Assembly: GCF_022815725.1 (NCBI RefSeq)
Contig: NZ_JALGRF010000004.1
Location: forward strand, 150,133-214,132
Reading direction: 5' to 3'
Source: Streptomyces sp. APSN-46.1
Lineage (GTDB): Bacteria; Actinomycetota; Actinomycetes; Streptomycetales; Streptomycetaceae
Length of the DNA: 64,000 bases
Positions 17,121 to 31,113 of the stretch are shown here, in pieces. Position numbers and translations under genes: made by a program. The notes beneath the pieces were generated by a model that had not been told where the DNA came from, did no database searches, and was given only the letters and a program-made list of their open reading frames with translations. Numbering within the stretch: position 1 is the first letter of the stretch; each line of letters starts with the position of its first letter.

Positions 17121-18449
17121 ATGGGTGAGATCTTCGCCGGTCGGTACGAGTTGGTGGATCCGATCGGGCGCGGTGGCGCGGGTGCCGTCTGGCGCGCCTG
17201 GGACCACCGGCGGCGCCGGTACGTCGCCGCGAAGGTGCTGCTGCAGAGCGACGCCCACACCCTGCTCCGGTTCGTCCGCGAGCAGGCGCTGCGGATCGAC
17301 CACCCGCACGTCCTGGCCCCCGCCAGCTGGGCGGCCGACGACGACAAGGTCCTGTTCACCATGGACCTCGTCTCCGGCGGTTCCCTCGCCCATGTGATCG
17401 GGGACTACGGGCCGCTGCCGCCTCGGTTCGTCTGCACCCTGCTCGACCAGCTCCTGTCGGGGCTGGCGGCGGTGCACGCGGAAGGCGTCGTCCACCGCGA
17501 CATCAAACCGGCCAACATCCTGATGGAGGCCACCGGAGCCGGGCGGCCGCACCTGCGGCTGTCCGACTTCGGCATCTCGATGCGCAAGGGCGAGCCCCGG
17601 CTGACCGAGACCAACTACGTGGTGGGCACCCCCGGTTATTTCGCGCCCGAGCAAATGATGGGCGCGGAGCCGGACTTCCCCGCCGACCTCTTCGCCGTCG
17701 GGCTGGTCGCCCTCTACCTCTTGCAGGGCCGCAAGCCCGATTCCCAGGCCCTGGTGGAGTATTACCTCGCCCATGGCACCCCCGGCGCCCCCGAAGGCGT
17801 CCCAGCGCCCCTGTGGGACGTCATCGCGAACCTCTTGCAGCCGGACCCCCAGAGCCGGTTCCGGACGGCCACAGGGGCCCGCAAGGCCCTCGCCGAGGCC
17901 GTGGAGCTGCTGCCCCCGGCGCCGCCGGAGGCAGACCCGGTGGAGGTGTTCGACCAACTCGGGCCGCTCCCGGCCGGTTTCGGCCCGCAGGGGCCGTCGA
18001 GCACCGCCGCGGTGACTCCGCAGGCCCCGACCGCGGCAGCGGCGGCGACCATGCCCGCGCAGCCCACCGGCGCCCCGACCGGACCTGCGGCCACGGCGGC
18101 CGCGACGCCGACCGCGCCGACCGCCGCCGGTTTCGTTGCCGCCGAACCCACCCGGACCGATCCGCGCGGAACCGCCGCGACGGCGGCCTACTCCACCCCG
18201 CCCGCCGCACCCGCACCCGCGGGCTTCGGCCCGCCGCCGGTCGCGGCGTACGAGCCCTCCCGGACGGGCAGTTTCCATCTCCCGCCGCCGTCCCGCCCGG
18301 ACACCGCGCCACAGCCGGTGCCGCACCCGTCGGAGCCGCCGGCCCGCCCCGGCGGGATCGCCCCGCCTCCGGCGAAGGTCACCGCCGGCATCCTCGCCGT
18401 GGCCCTGATCTGCTTCGCCGTCGGCGTCTGGGCCCTGACCCGGATGTAG
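17121..18449 (+). CDS. Ser/Thr protein kinase with C-terminal membrane segment
   Basis: 442 aa. The kinase domain (~8-265) is intact: glycine loop GRGGAGAVW, catalytic Lys38, HRDIKPAN with Asp127, DFG Asp149 and the P+1 segment GTPGYFAPEQ. A Pro/Ala/Thr-rich linker (~270-415) and one C-terminal membrane segment (~420-438) end the protein. There are no PASTA or other sensor domains, so it is a tail-anchored cytoplasmic kinase, unlike PknB. ATG 17121 has a GGGGGAC site. The upstream HTH gene may be its partner; the facing gene at 18461 ends only 11 bases away. Confidence 0.9.
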   Translation: MGEIFAGRYELVDPIGRGGAGAVWRAWDHRRRRYVAAKVLLQSDAHTLLRFVREQALRIDHPHVLAPASWAADDDKVLFTMDLVSGGSLAHVIGDYGPLPPRFVCTLLDQLLSGLAAVHAEGVVHRDIKPANILMEATGAGRPHLRLSDFGISMRKGEPRLTETNYVVGTPGYFAPEQMMGAEPDFPADLFAVGLVALYLLQGRKPDSQALVEYYLAHGTPGAPEGVPAPLWDVIANLLQPDPQSRFRTATGARKALAEAVELLPPAPPEADPVEVFDQLGPLPAGFGPQGPSSTAAVTPQAPTAAAAATMPAQPTGAPTGPAATAAATPTAPTAAGFVAAEPTRTDPRGTAATAAYSTPPAAPAPAGFGPPPVAAYEPSRTGSFHLPPPSRPDTAPQPVPHPSEPPARPGGIAPPPAKVTAGILAVALICFAVGVWALTRM

Positions 18450-18460
18450 CCGGGACGGCC

Positions 18461-19825
18461 CTAAGCGGTCTCGCCCCCCCGCCGGGCGAGCAGGATCCAC
18501 CCGCCCAGCACGAGCAGCAGCAGCGTCCCGGTGCCGAATCCGGCACCGGCCACGATCCGCATCGCCGAGTGGTTCTCGGCGGCGGCGTCGGCCTCCGGCG
18601 CGGTCAGCCCGCCCTTGGCGGCGGCCCGCTCGTCGGCGCCGACCCCGAACCCGGCCGCGCTCAGACTCTCCTTGTACGCGGGTGCCTTGGCCGGGCTGCC
18701 GCTGACCTGCACGCGCACCGTCAGCGGGACCGGCGTCGCGTCCTCGGTGAACTCCGCGACCTTCCCGCCCAGCGTCACCGCGACGTAGTACCAGCCGGCC
18801 AGCCGCGCCCCGCGCACCTCGGTGGCGTCCGAGAAGCGGTTCTCGTACGCCACCGGCGCCGTCTTCGGCAGGGTCACGCCCGCCTGCTTGCCGTCGTACG
18901 AGGTGTCCTTCGAGTCGACCAGGCCCCGGTACGGGCTGTACAGCGAGACGGAGAGCCCGTTGGAGGCCGAGCCGTACTGCTTGGTCATCCTGGCGGCCGA
19001 GATCTCCGCGCTGAGCCCGAGCTGCTGGCCCCAGTCGAGCGGGACCCGGTAGTAGCGGGTCTGCCCGGGCCGCAGGTCGTCACGCCACACCCCGCTGTCC
19101 AGGGCCCGGGCGTCGTTGAAGCCGGTGCCGCCGGTGCGGGCCACGGGGTCGGTGCCGGGCAGCGCGGGGGAGGCCGAGGGCCAGACGCTGGGCGCGGTGG
19201 TCGGGGCGCTGCCGGTGCCGAGGCCGGGTTCGCGCTGGAGCCGCAGTTCCACCGGCCACGGCCGCTGGTCGGAGTCCTTGGCGGCGGTGCGGGTGACCTT
19301 CGCGAAGTAGGTGCCCTGGCCCTGGCATTCGGCGTCCTCCTCCAGCCGCCGTACGGCCACGGCGCTGAGCGGGACGGGGTCGTAACCGAAGTCGGCCCGG
19401 CCGGAGTTGCTCTGGCAGCGCCGCCCCTCGGTGGTGATGATCTCCACCTCGATGCCGTCGCTGTAGCCGACCTTCGCCTCCGGCGGCGGCTGGACCACGG
19501 CGGAGACGTACACGCTGGACCTGTCGTCCAGGTTGAGCCGGTAGAAGCGCTCGCCCGGGGCGATGGTGTCCGAGTAGACCGCCCCGGCGTCCAGGAGCGG
19601 GGCCTCGGCCGTGGTGAGCTTGCCCTCGATGGTCCTGGCGCCCTCGGCCGCGCGGTAGGTCGGGACCGGCTGCGGCTGCACGGCCCGCTCCGCCGCAGAC
19701 GCCGCGGACGCCGCATCCGCCGCGTGCACGGCACCGCCCGGAAGCCCACCGACCAGGCCCGCGGCCACCGCTCCCACCAGCACGATCGCCCGTACCCGCC
19801 GACACCGACGTACGAGACCCCTCAC
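18461..19825 (-). CDS. secreted protein with C-terminal membrane anchor, unknown function
   Basis: 454 aa from GTG 19825. A signal peptide (~1-35, ending near AVHA) is followed by a large extracellular region. Its two halves each contain short beta-rich stretches of similar flavour (APGERFYRLNL and RPGQTRYYRVPLDW), and one C-terminal membrane segment (~428-448) with an RRGG stop-transfer end follows. I do not recognise a named domain. The paired motifs suggest two related beta-sandwich modules. An in-frame start 37 codons upstream gives a longer protein without a proper signal peptide; GGGGTGGGG favours 19825. It converges on the kinase gene and may share its regulation. Confidence 0.7.
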   Translation of the reverse strand: MRGLVRRCRRVRAIVLVGAVAAGLVGGLPGGAVHAADAASAASAAERAVQPQPVPTYRAAEGARTIEGKLTTAEAPLLDAGAVYSDTIAPGERFYRLNLDDRSSVYVSAVVQPPPEAKVGYSDGIEVEIITTEGRRCQSNSGRADFGYDPVPLSAVAVRRLEEDAECQGQGTYFAKVTRTAAKDSDQRPWPVELRLQREPGLGTGSAPTTAPSVWPSASPALPGTDPVARTGGTGFNDARALDSGVWRDDLRPGQTRYYRVPLDWGQQLGLSAEISAARMTKQYGSASNGLSVSLYSPYRGLVDSKDTSYDGKQAGVTLPKTAPVAYENRFSDATEVRGARLAGWYYVAVTLGGKVAEFTEDATPVPLTVRVQVSGSPAKAPAYKESLSAAGFGVGADERAAAKGGLTAPEADAAAENHSAMRIVAGAGFGTGTLLLLVLGGWILLARRGGETA

Positions 19826-19896
19826 ACCCCACCCCGCATTTGCCCGCGCAAGCCAAATCTTTGCAAACCGCAAGTTTTCGTCACAGAACAGCACAA

Positions 19897-19924
19897 AGCC
19901 CCGGCCGCAGCGGCAACCGGGGCT
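19897..19924 (-). terminator. hairpin terminator after the DLW-39 gene
   Basis: An 8-bp GC-rich inverted repeat (19897-19904 and 19917-19924) followed on the minus strand by TTTG lies 21 bases after the DLW-39 stop. Confidence 0.65.
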
Positions 19925-19945
19925 CCATGAGATCAATCTCGGGTC

Positions 19946-20080
19946 TCACACACCGGAACCAGAAGGCACGGAGTCGGTTGCCTCCGTCCACAGGTCCTGC
20001 TCGGCGCGGTCCGCCTGGATCTGGCGGTACACGAGGAGCCCGCCGATGGCGGCCAGTGCGACCAGGAGCAGCTTCTTCAC
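19946..20080 (-). CDS. DLW-39 family small membrane protein
   Basis: 44 aa from GTG 20080, with GAGGTC as ribosome site. An N-terminal membrane segment (KKLLLVALAAIGGLLVYRQI) is followed by the family motif QDLW and a short polar tail. DLW-39 proteins are tiny actinobacterial proteins of unknown function, usually near gyrA and the Ile/Ala tRNA genes, as here. A longer in-frame reading upstream has no family likeness. Confidence 0.8.
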   Translation of the reverse strand: MKKLLLVALAAIGGLLVYRQIQADRAEQDLWTEATDSVPSGSGV

Positions 20081-20184
20081 CGCGCGACCTCGTCTTTCAT
20101 TGACGTTGGGGACTTCTGGCGGCCAACAATACACACCGACCGATACCGTTCGGTGATCTGGGAAGCCACCAACCGGCCCAACGA

Positions 20185-20220
20185 CGAAGACCCCCGGGCC
20201 GGTGGGCCTGGGGGTCTTCG
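20185..20220 (-). terminator. hairpin terminator after tRNA-Ile
   Basis: A ~16-bp inverted repeat (about 20185-20200 and 20205-20220, one bulge) with GGT at its centre lies 6 bases downstream of tRNA-Ile on the minus strand. The 338-base gap 20081-20418 holds this hairpin, the tRNA and a small GGGGC-GAA-GCCCC hairpin (20363-20375) after the DUF3566 gene. Confidence 0.8.
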
Positions 20221-20226
20221 ACACTG

Positions 20227-20300
20227 TGGGGCTAACAGGATTTGAACCTGTGGCCTCATCCTTATCAGGGATGCGCTCTAACCAACTGAGCTATAGCCCC
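20227..20300 (-). tRNA. tRNA-Ile (anticodon GAT)
   Basis: 74 bases with acceptor GGGGCTA/TAGCCCC, D-arm GCTC/GAGC, anticodon stem CATCC/GGATG around loop CTGATAA, and T-loop TTCAAAT. The discriminator is A and CCA is not encoded. It is downstream of gyrA-DUF3566 on the same strand, the usual actinobacterial place. Confidence 0.97.
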
Positions 20301-20418
20301 ATCCGCGCTGCGCGCTGACTCCTGAAGGTTAGCGCACAGACGCGGTCCCGCCAAAATCCCCCGGGGCGAAGCCCCAATGGACCCTGTTCGGTGACGTCCC
20401 CGCAGGTCAGTCAGCGCG

Positions 20419-21156
20419 TCACTCGTCCTCGGCGAGGGTGAGCTCCACACCGCCGACGAAGCCGGCCGACAGGTTGTAGATGAACGCGCCCAGCGTCGCC
20501 AGTGCCGTCGCGAGCACCACGTCGATGACCGAGATCACCGACGTGAAGATCAGCACGCGCGGCAGCGACAGGAACGACTGGAGGTCGAAGCCGTTGCTCT
20601 CGTTCGACCCGGTGGCCTCGCTGATGGTGCCGCCGACGGTCGAGAACACGCCCATGGCGTCCATGACCATCCACAGCACCGCCGCCGCCACGATGGTGCA
20701 CACGCCCAGCGCGATCGACAGCAGGAAGCTGACCTTCATCACCGACCACGGGTCGGCCTTCGCCACCCGCAGCCGCGCCTTGCGCGTCCTGGGCGCCGTA
20801 CGCACCGCCGCACGGGCCTTCTGCTGCGCCGCGGCGGCGTTCGCGCCGCCGCGCTGCGCACCCGGACCCGAGGGCGCGGTGTAGGCCTGCGGCGGCTGGT
20901 ACGGCTGTCCGCCCGGGCCCGGGCCTTGGCCCTGACCCTTGCCGTTCTTGCCGGCACTGGCCTCCGCGCCCGTGCCCGCGCCGCCCGCACCCGCCTTCGC
21001 GTCGGCCTTCGACGGCTTCGACTGCGGTCCTCGGGTATCCGTCACGGTTGTCCCCCTGCCTTCGGCGGTGGTGCCCCCACCCTGAGAGTCCGCGGCGGGG
21101 CCACGGGCACCGTCCTCTCCAGTCTTTGCCGGTCCGGCGCCCGTGGCTCCACTCAC
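20419..21156 (-). CDS. DUF3566 family membrane protein
   Basis: 245 aa. The N-terminal ~125 residues are low-complexity Gly/Ala/Gln/Pro. The C-terminal DUF3566 domain starts at KARLRVAKADPWSVMK and has two membrane segments (~142-165 and ~200-230). The family is restricted to actinobacteria, is always next to gyrA and has unknown function. GTG 21156 starts two bases after the gyrA stop and has a GAGGAG ribosome site, so it is in the gyrBA operon. Confidence 0.88.
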   Translation of the reverse strand: MSGATGAGPAKTGEDGARGPAADSQGGGTTAEGRGTTVTDTRGPQSKPSKADAKAGAGGAGTGAEASAGKNGKGQGQGPGPGGQPYQPPQAYTAPSGPGAQRGGANAAAAQQKARAAVRTAPRTRKARLRVAKADPWSVMKVSFLLSIALGVCTIVAAAVLWMVMDAMGVFSTVGGTISEATGSNESNGFDLQSFLSLPRVLIFTSVISVIDVVLATALATLGAFIYNLSAGFVGGVELTLAEDE

Positions 21157-21158
21157 GC

Positions 21159-23816
<2,658 letters not shown>

Positions 23817-23856
23817 TGCTGGTCAGAAGTCCTTTCAGGCGGTCAGCTGAGCCGAC

Positions 23857-26151
<2,295 letters not shown>

Positions 26152-26152
26152 T

Positions 26153-26202
26153 AGCCTCGCCGGCGTTTGAGGCGCGGGGTCTGGGGCGGAGCCCCAGGTC
26201 CC
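26153..26202. repeat. Streptomyces intergenic GC-rich repeat element
   Basis: The stretch CGCCGGCGTTTGAGGCGCGG followed by CTGGGGC-GGA-GCCCCAG resembles a dispersed intergenic element I recognise from many Streptomyces genomes. The 7-bp hairpin (26181-26187 and 26191-26197) lies 16 to 21 bases downstream of the DUF721 stop and could serve as its terminator. Confidence 0.6.
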
Positions 26203-26217
26203 GGCGGAGCCGGGCTG

Positions 26218-26790
26218 CTACCCGTACGTGTCCCCCGGCCCCGTACTCCCAGGCGCCCGCCAAGGCCCATACCCCTTCGGCCGCCCGCCCCCAGGGCCCC
26301 GCACCTTGATCAGCCGTACCGTGCCCTGCCCCAGATCCGCGTTCAGCCGCGCCACCAGCTGCGGAGCCAGCAGCTTCAGCTGCGCCGCCCACGCCGAGGA
26401 ATCACACCGCACGACCAACTCACGGTCCTCGTAGCGGTCCGGTTCACAGTGCGCCGCGATCTCCGGGCCGACGATCTCCGGCCAGCGCTCCATCACACCG
26501 GCCACCGCCATCGGCATCTCCCAGCCGCGCTCCGTCCGCAGCCGGTCCAGCGCGGCCATCAACGGCATCGGATCCCGGCCGTCCGCGCGCGCGCCCGAAC
26601 GCAGCCCGGGGTGCTGCTGCCGCTTCTTCCCGCTCGCCGCGTTGCCCCGGGCCCGCGCCTGCTCCCGCGCGGCCGCCAGCGCCTGCCGGGCCAGATCGAC
26701 CCCGGACGGCTCCCGGCCGGTGGCCGGAGGAACCTGGGGGGCCTGGGGAACCTGTGGGGCCGTGCGCGGGTCCCGCTCGTTGTCGTTCAC
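26218..26790 (-). CDS. DUF721 (DciA-like) family protein
   Basis: 190 aa. A disordered N-terminus (~1-75, Pro/Arg/Ala-rich) precedes a DUF721 domain (~80-165) with [21 protein letters not shown] and [18 protein letters not shown] in separate blocks. DciA, the named member of this family, loads the replicative helicase in bacteria that lack DnaC/DnaI. Actinobacteria keep this gene between recF and gyrB, as here. GTG 26790 overlaps the recF stop by four bases, so it is translationally coupled. A helicase-loader role in this organism is inference. Confidence 0.87.
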   Translation of the reverse strand: MNDNERDPRTAPQVPQAPQVPPATGREPSGVDLARQALAAAREQARARGNAASGKKRQQHPGLRSGARADGRDPMPLMAALDRLRTERGWEMPMAVAGVMERWPEIVGPEIAAHCEPDRYEDRELVVRCDSSAWAAQLKLLAPQLVARLNADLGQGTVRLIKVRGPGGGRPKGYGPWRAPGSTGPGDTYG

Positions 26791-27923
26791 AGCCGGGTCA
26801 CCTCACCGCCGGACACCCCGAACCGCGCCCCCGCCAGCACAGCCGGAACGTCATCGTCCACCGCCGCCGTCACCAGTACCTGCTCACCCGGCGCCACCAG
26901 CTCCGCCAGCCGCTCCCGGCGCCGCGCGTCCAGCTCCGCGAACACGTCGTCCAGGATCAGCACCGGCTCCGAGCCCTCCGAGCGCAGCAGCTCGTACGAG
27001 GCCAGCCGCAGCGCCAGCGCGTACGACCACGACTCCCCGTGGCTCGCGTACCCCTTCGCCGGCAGCTCCCCGAGCCGCAGCAGCACATCGTCCCGGTGCG
27101 GACCCACCAGGGTCACACCGCGCTCGATCTCCTGCTTGCGCACCTCCGCCAGCGCCGCCAGCAGCGCCTCGTACAGCGCCTCCCGGGTCCGCGCCGCGCC
27201 GCTGTCCACCGGCTCGCCCGCGGACGACTTGTACACCAGCCCCAGCGGGCCGCCCCCGGGCGCGAGCTGCTCGTACGCCTTGTCCGCGAGCGGCAGCAGC
27301 GTCGCGATCAGGTCGAGGCGCTGCGCCAGCAGCTCCGCGCCCACGCGCGCGAGGTGCTGGTCCCACACGTCGAGGGTGGAGAGGTCCATGGAGCGGCCGC
27401 CGTGCCGGCGCGCCATCGCCGCCGACTTCAGCAGCGTGTTCCGCTGCTTCAGCACCCGCTCGTAGTCCGAGCGCACCGCCGCCATCCGCGGCGAGCGCGC
27501 CGTGACCAGCTCGTCGAGGAACCGCCGCCGTTCCCCCGGATCCCCCTTCACCAGCGCCAGATCCTCCGGCGCGAACAGCACCGTCCGTATGATCCCCAGC
27601 ACGTCCCTGGGCCTGACCTGCGACGACCGGTTGATCCGGGCGCGGTTCGCCCGCCCCGGATTCAGCTCCAGCTCCACCAGCTGCTGGCGCTCGCCCTGGG
27701 TGACGGCCGCGCGGATGACCGCCCGGTCCGCGCCCATCCGTACCAGGGGGGCGTCCGAGGACACCCGGTGGCTTCCCAGCGTCGCCAGATACCCGATGGC
27801 CTCGACCAGGTTCGTCTTCCCCTGGCCGTTCGGACCCACGAAAGCCGTGACGCCCGGGGCGAGGGGAACCTCGGCCCGGGCGTACGAGCGGAAGTCGGCC
27901 AGTGAGAGATGCGAAACATGCAT
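26787..27923 (-). CDS. recF: DNA replication and repair protein RecF
   Basis: 378 aa. SMC-like ATPase with Walker [10 protein letters not shown], the family motifs [11 protein letters not shown] and RRRFLD, the signature [11 protein letters not shown] and Walker [14 protein letters not shown]. It loads RecA at single-strand gaps with RecO and RecR. ATG 27923 gives the standard N-terminus ([13 protein letters not shown]) and follows GGGGAGG at a slightly long spacing. It is downstream of gnd and dnaN on the minus strand. Confidence 0.96.
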   Translation of the reverse strand: MHVSHLSLADFRSYARAEVPLAPGVTAFVGPNGQGKTNLVEAIGYLATLGSHRVSSDAPLVRMGADRAVIRAAVTQGERQQLVELELNPGRANRARINRSSQVRPRDVLGIIRTVLFAPEDLALVKGDPGERRRFLDELVTARSPRMAAVRSDYERVLKQRNTLLKSAAMARRHGGRSMDLSTLDVWDQHLARVGAELLAQRLDLIATLLPLADKAYEQLAPGGGPLGLVYKSSAGEPVDSGAARTREALYEALLAALAEVRKQEIERGVTLVGPHRDDVLLRLGELPAKGYASHGESWSYALALRLASYELLRSEGSEPVLILDDVFAELDARRRERLAELVAPGEQVLVTAAVDDDVPAVLAGARFGVSGGEVTRL

Positions 27924-28009
27924 ACGGCGCCGACCTCCCCCGGCTTCCTGCTGCTCTTTTTCCGTACTGCTGTACTGCGCTACCGCTGTGCGGCCGCCGA
28001 GGGCGGCGG

Positions 28010-28885
28010 CTACTTCTTCTCCACCGCGTGGCCGCCGAACTGGTTGCGCAGTGCGGCGATCATCTTCATCTGCGGGGAGTCGTCCTGACGGGACGCGAAC
28101 CGCGCGAACAGCGAAGCGGTGATCGCGGGCAGCGGCACGGCGTTGTCGATCGCCGCCTCCACCGTCCAGCGGCCCTCGCCCGAGTCCTGCGCGAAGCCCC
28201 GCAGCTGCTCCAGGTGCTCGTCCTCGTCCAGCGCGTTCACGGCGAGGTCCAGCAGCCAGGAGCGGATGACCGTGCCCTCCTGCCAGGACCGGAACACCTC
28301 GCGCACGTCGGTGACCGAGTCCACCTTCTCCAGAAGCTCCCAGCCCTCGGCGTAGGCCTGCATCATGGCGTACTCGATGCCGTTGTGGACCATCTTCGCG
28401 AAGTGGCCGGCGCCGACCTTGCCCGCGTGCACGGCGCCGAACTCGCCCTCCGGCTTGAGGGCGTCGAAGACCGGCTGCACGGCCGCGACGTGCTCCTTCT
28501 CGCCGCCGTACATCAGCGCGTAGCCGTTCTCCAGGCCCCACACGCCGCCGGAGACACCGCAGTCGACGAAGCCGATGCCCTTGGCCGCCAGCTCCGCCGC
28601 GTGCTTCTCGTCGTCCGTCCAGCGCGAGTTGCCGCCGTCGACGACGATGTCGCCAGGGGACAGCAGCTCCGCGAGCTCGTCGACGGTGGACTGCGTCGCC
28701 GCACCCGCCGGGACCATCACCCACACCACGCGGGGGGCCTGCAGGCTGTCCACAAGCTCCGAAAGGCTGTGGACGTCGGCGAGGTCCGGGTTGCGGTCGT
28801 ATCCGATGACGGTGTGGCCGGCGCGGCGGATGCGCTCGCGCATGTTGCCGCCCATCTTGCCGAGACCGACGAGACCAAGCTCCAT
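28010..28885 (-). CDS. gnd: 6-phosphogluconate dehydrogenase, decarboxylating (short type)
   Basis: 291 aa. The N-terminal Rossmann fold has GLGKMGGNM, and the catalytic region has [18 protein letters not shown] and DGGNSRW. The ~300-residue length matches the short, often NAD-linked Gnd class rather than the 470-residue form. It oxidises 6-phosphogluconate to ribulose-5-phosphate in the pentose phosphate pathway. ATG 28885 follows AAGGAACC. A gnd gene between recF and dnaN is the usual actinobacterial arrangement. Confidence 0.93.
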   Translation of the reverse strand: MELGLVGLGKMGGNMRERIRRAGHTVIGYDRNPDLADVHSLSELVDSLQAPRVVWVMVPAGAATQSTVDELAELLSPGDIVVDGGNSRWTDDEKHAAELAAKGIGFVDCGVSGGVWGLENGYALMYGGEKEHVAAVQPVFDALKPEGEFGAVHAGKVGAGHFAKMVHNGIEYAMMQAYAEGWELLEKVDSVTDVREVFRSWQEGTVIRSWLLDLAVNALDEDEHLEQLRGFAQDSGEGRWTVEAAIDNAVPLPAITASLFARFASRQDDSPQMKMIAALRNQFGGHAVEKK

Positions 28886-29039
28886 CAGGTGGTTCCTTAA
28901 GCGTTGTGGCCGTCTGTGCCGGGGTTCCCCTGCTACCCGGGGACACCCCCGACCCCCGAGACTACGCCCGGCTGCCGGGCCTGGCCCCACGGGCGCTCCA
29001 GAGCCGTTCCTCCGCGGATCCGCGGGCCGGGAGCGAACG

Positions 29040-29081
29040 CCGTCGGGCCCGGCCCGCAGCCTGCGAGACCGGGCCCGACGG
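29040..29081 (-). terminator. hairpin terminator after dnaN
   Basis: A 13-bp inverted repeat (29040-29052 and 29069-29081) with a 16-base loop lies just past the dnaN stop on the minus strand, in the 203-base gap before gnd. Confidence 0.75.
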
Positions 29082-29088
29082 GAAGGCG

Positions 29089-30219
29089 TCAGCCGGAGAG
29101 GCGCACCGGCATGATCAGGTACTTGTACGACTCGTCCGCCTCCGCGTCGACCGCCGGGCGGCCGCTGAGCAGCGCCGGCTTGGTGGAGCTGGTGAAGCTG
29201 AGCTGCGCGGCCGGCGAGTCGATCGCGCTCAGGCCGTCCAGCAGGAAGGTCGGGTTGAAGGCGATCGAGATGTCGTCGCCCTCCAGCTTGGCGTCGACGC
29301 GCTCCACAGCCTGTGCGTCGTCGGAGGAACCGGCCTCCAGGATCAGCACGCCCTGCTCGAAGCTCAGGCGGACCGGGGTGTTGCGCTCGGCGACGAGGGC
29401 CACGCGCTTGACGGCCTCGACGAACGGGGCGGTCTCGATCACGGCGATGGAGTTGAACTCCGTCGGGAAGAGCGTGCGGTACTTCGGCAGGTCGCCTTCG
29501 AGGAGGCGGGTGGTGGTGCGGCGGCCCGCGCCCTCGAAACCGATGAGTCCCTCACCGGCGCCGGAGCCGGAAAGCGCCAGGGTGACGGTGTCACCGCTGG
29601 TCAGGGACTTGGCGGTGTCCAGGAGCGTCTTGGCGGGGACCAGGGCCACGGCGGACGCGTCCGGGTTCTCCGGCTTCCACAGGAACTCGCGGACCGCGAA
29701 GCGGTAGCGGTCGGTGGAGGCGAGGGTGACGCGGTCGCCCTCGATCTCGATGCGGACACCGGTCAGCACGGGCAGCGTGTCGTCGCGACCGGCGGCGATG
29801 GCGACCTGGGCGGCGGCGGAGGCGAAGACCTCGCCGGGCACGGTGCCGGTCGCGGTCGGCATCTGGGGCAGCGCCGGGTATTCCTCCACAGGCAGGGTGT
29901 GGAGTGTGAATCGCGAGGAGCCGCAGACCACGACGACCCGTACACCCTCTGTGGAAATCTCCACGGGGCGGTTGGGGAGGGCGCGGCAGATGTCGGCGAG
30001 CAGCCGGCCGGAGACCAGGACCGTGCCGTCCTCCTCGACGTCCGCCTCGACGGAGACACGGGCCGAGACCTCGTAGTCGAAGCCGGAGAGGCTCAGCAGG
30101 CCGTCCTCGGCCTTGAGCAGCAGGCCCGCGAGGACGGGCACCGGCGGCCGGGCCGGGAGGCTACGGGCCGTCCAGGCCACCGCCTCCGCGAGTACGTCGC
30201 GCTCCACCCGGATCTTCAC
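29089..30219 (-). CDS. dnaN: DNA polymerase III sliding clamp (beta subunit)
   Basis: 376 aa made of the three repeated clamp domains (~1-125, 126-250, 251-376), ending in the conserved LIMPVRL. It forms the ring that tethers polymerase III to DNA and recruits repair proteins. GTG 30219 (KIRVERDVLAEAV) has AGGAGG upstream. The frame is open further up, but that part is not family-like and runs into the origin. It is the first gene left of oriC. Confidence 0.97.
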   Translation of the reverse strand: MKIRVERDVLAEAVAWTARSLPARPPVPVLAGLLLKAEDGLLSLSGFDYEVSARVSVEADVEEDGTVLVSGRLLADICRALPNRPVEISTEGVRVVVVCGSSRFTLHTLPVEEYPALPQMPTATGTVPGEVFASAAAQVAIAAGRDDTLPVLTGVRIEIEGDRVTLASTDRYRFAVREFLWKPENPDASAVALVPAKTLLDTAKSLTSGDTVTLALSGSGAGEGLIGFEGAGRRTTTRLLEGDLPKYRTLFPTEFNSIAVIETAPFVEAVKRVALVAERNTPVRLSFEQGVLILEAGSSDDAQAVERVDAKLEGDDISIAFNPTFLLDGLSAIDSPAAQLSFTSSTKPALLSGRPAVDAEADESYKYLIMPVRLSG

Positions 30220-30360
30220 CGGAACCGCCTCCTGCTGTTGCTCGCTCGTCTGCCGGCCTTCGTCGTCGGCTCGGGGCCTCGGTGCCGGAACCGGCTCGGG
30301 CCTCGATGCCGGGGACCAGTCTGACGTACGGCGCCGACAGTCGTCGCTGTCGGCGGTCAA

Positions 30361-31010
30361 GTCGGGAGCGAGGTGTCAGGGAGGGCTGCCCACCGGGTTG
30401 TGCACAGGACCTGCTTTAAAACCGAAACCGGTCTCACTATCTATGGGGGTAGTAGTAGGGCCTGTGGAAACGGTGGATAAGCCCGTTCTCGCAGGTCAAC
30501 TCGCGTTTTTTATCCCCACACCCTGTGGGTGGGACCGGTGGACAACCGGGGTGTCCTGTGGAGAACGAAAAGTTCTGCACAGGCTGTCCCCAGGTGACCC
30601 GGGTTACTCCACAGCTGCGTCCCCAGCTTTTCCCCAGTGCTCCACAGCCCAAACGTCGACTTCCGTGTGACGGCTTTCACTCGGGGCGGTGAGAGGAGGT
30701 GGATCGTTGCCGAACAGTGGACAACGGTGTGGGTAAGCCGTCTGATCCTGTGCACAGGGTGCGGGAACCTGTGGGTCGGCGGTGGACAGAGGAGTGGATG
30801 AGCCTGTGGATACTTTCTCTGTCCACAGGCTGTGGATGAGGCTTGCGCACAATTCCACAGGGGGGTGACCAGGTCTGATGGGAGCTCAAGCCTTAAGCCT
30901 GTGGACAGATTGTGGGTGAGGGAACCCGTCCCCAGGCTGTGGACGGAAGAAAGTCGGCGAATCTGTGGATGAGTTGCTCCGCAGGGGGCGTATTCGAACA
31001 GGTCAGGGGC
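30361..31010. other. oriC: chromosomal replication origin oriC
   Basis: The 894-base noncoding region between dnaN and dnaA is packed with DnaA boxes in both orientations. One-mismatch sites (consensus TTGTCCACA or TTATCCACA) include 30398-30406, 30472-30480, 30510-30518, 30537-30545, 30557-30565, 30716-30724, 30728-30736, 30805-30813, 30819-30827, 30831-30839, 30900-30908 and 30964-30972, with several weaker ones between. The boxes fall in groups on both sides of a gap near 30650-30710. Short AT-rich runs (TTTAAAACC near 30415, GTTTTTTATCC near 30505) are the best unwinding candidates in otherwise GC-rich DNA. This matches the Streptomyces oriC layout. It holds no gene. Confidence 0.95.
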
Positions 31011-31023
31011 GTGAGGACGAAGA

Positions 31024-31055
31024 AGGGCGCCCCCGAAGTGCTCCGGGGGCGCCCT
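31024..31055 (-). terminator. hairpin terminator after dnaA
   Basis: A perfect 12-bp inverted repeat (31024-31035 and 31044-31055) lies 58 bases past the dnaA stop on the minus strand and marks the right edge of oriC. Confidence 0.8.
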
Positions 31056-31113
31056 GTGAGAAGCGTTTTGAAGGGGCCGCTGAAGGCCCCCAACGGCCCT
31101 CGCGCGGCCCGCG

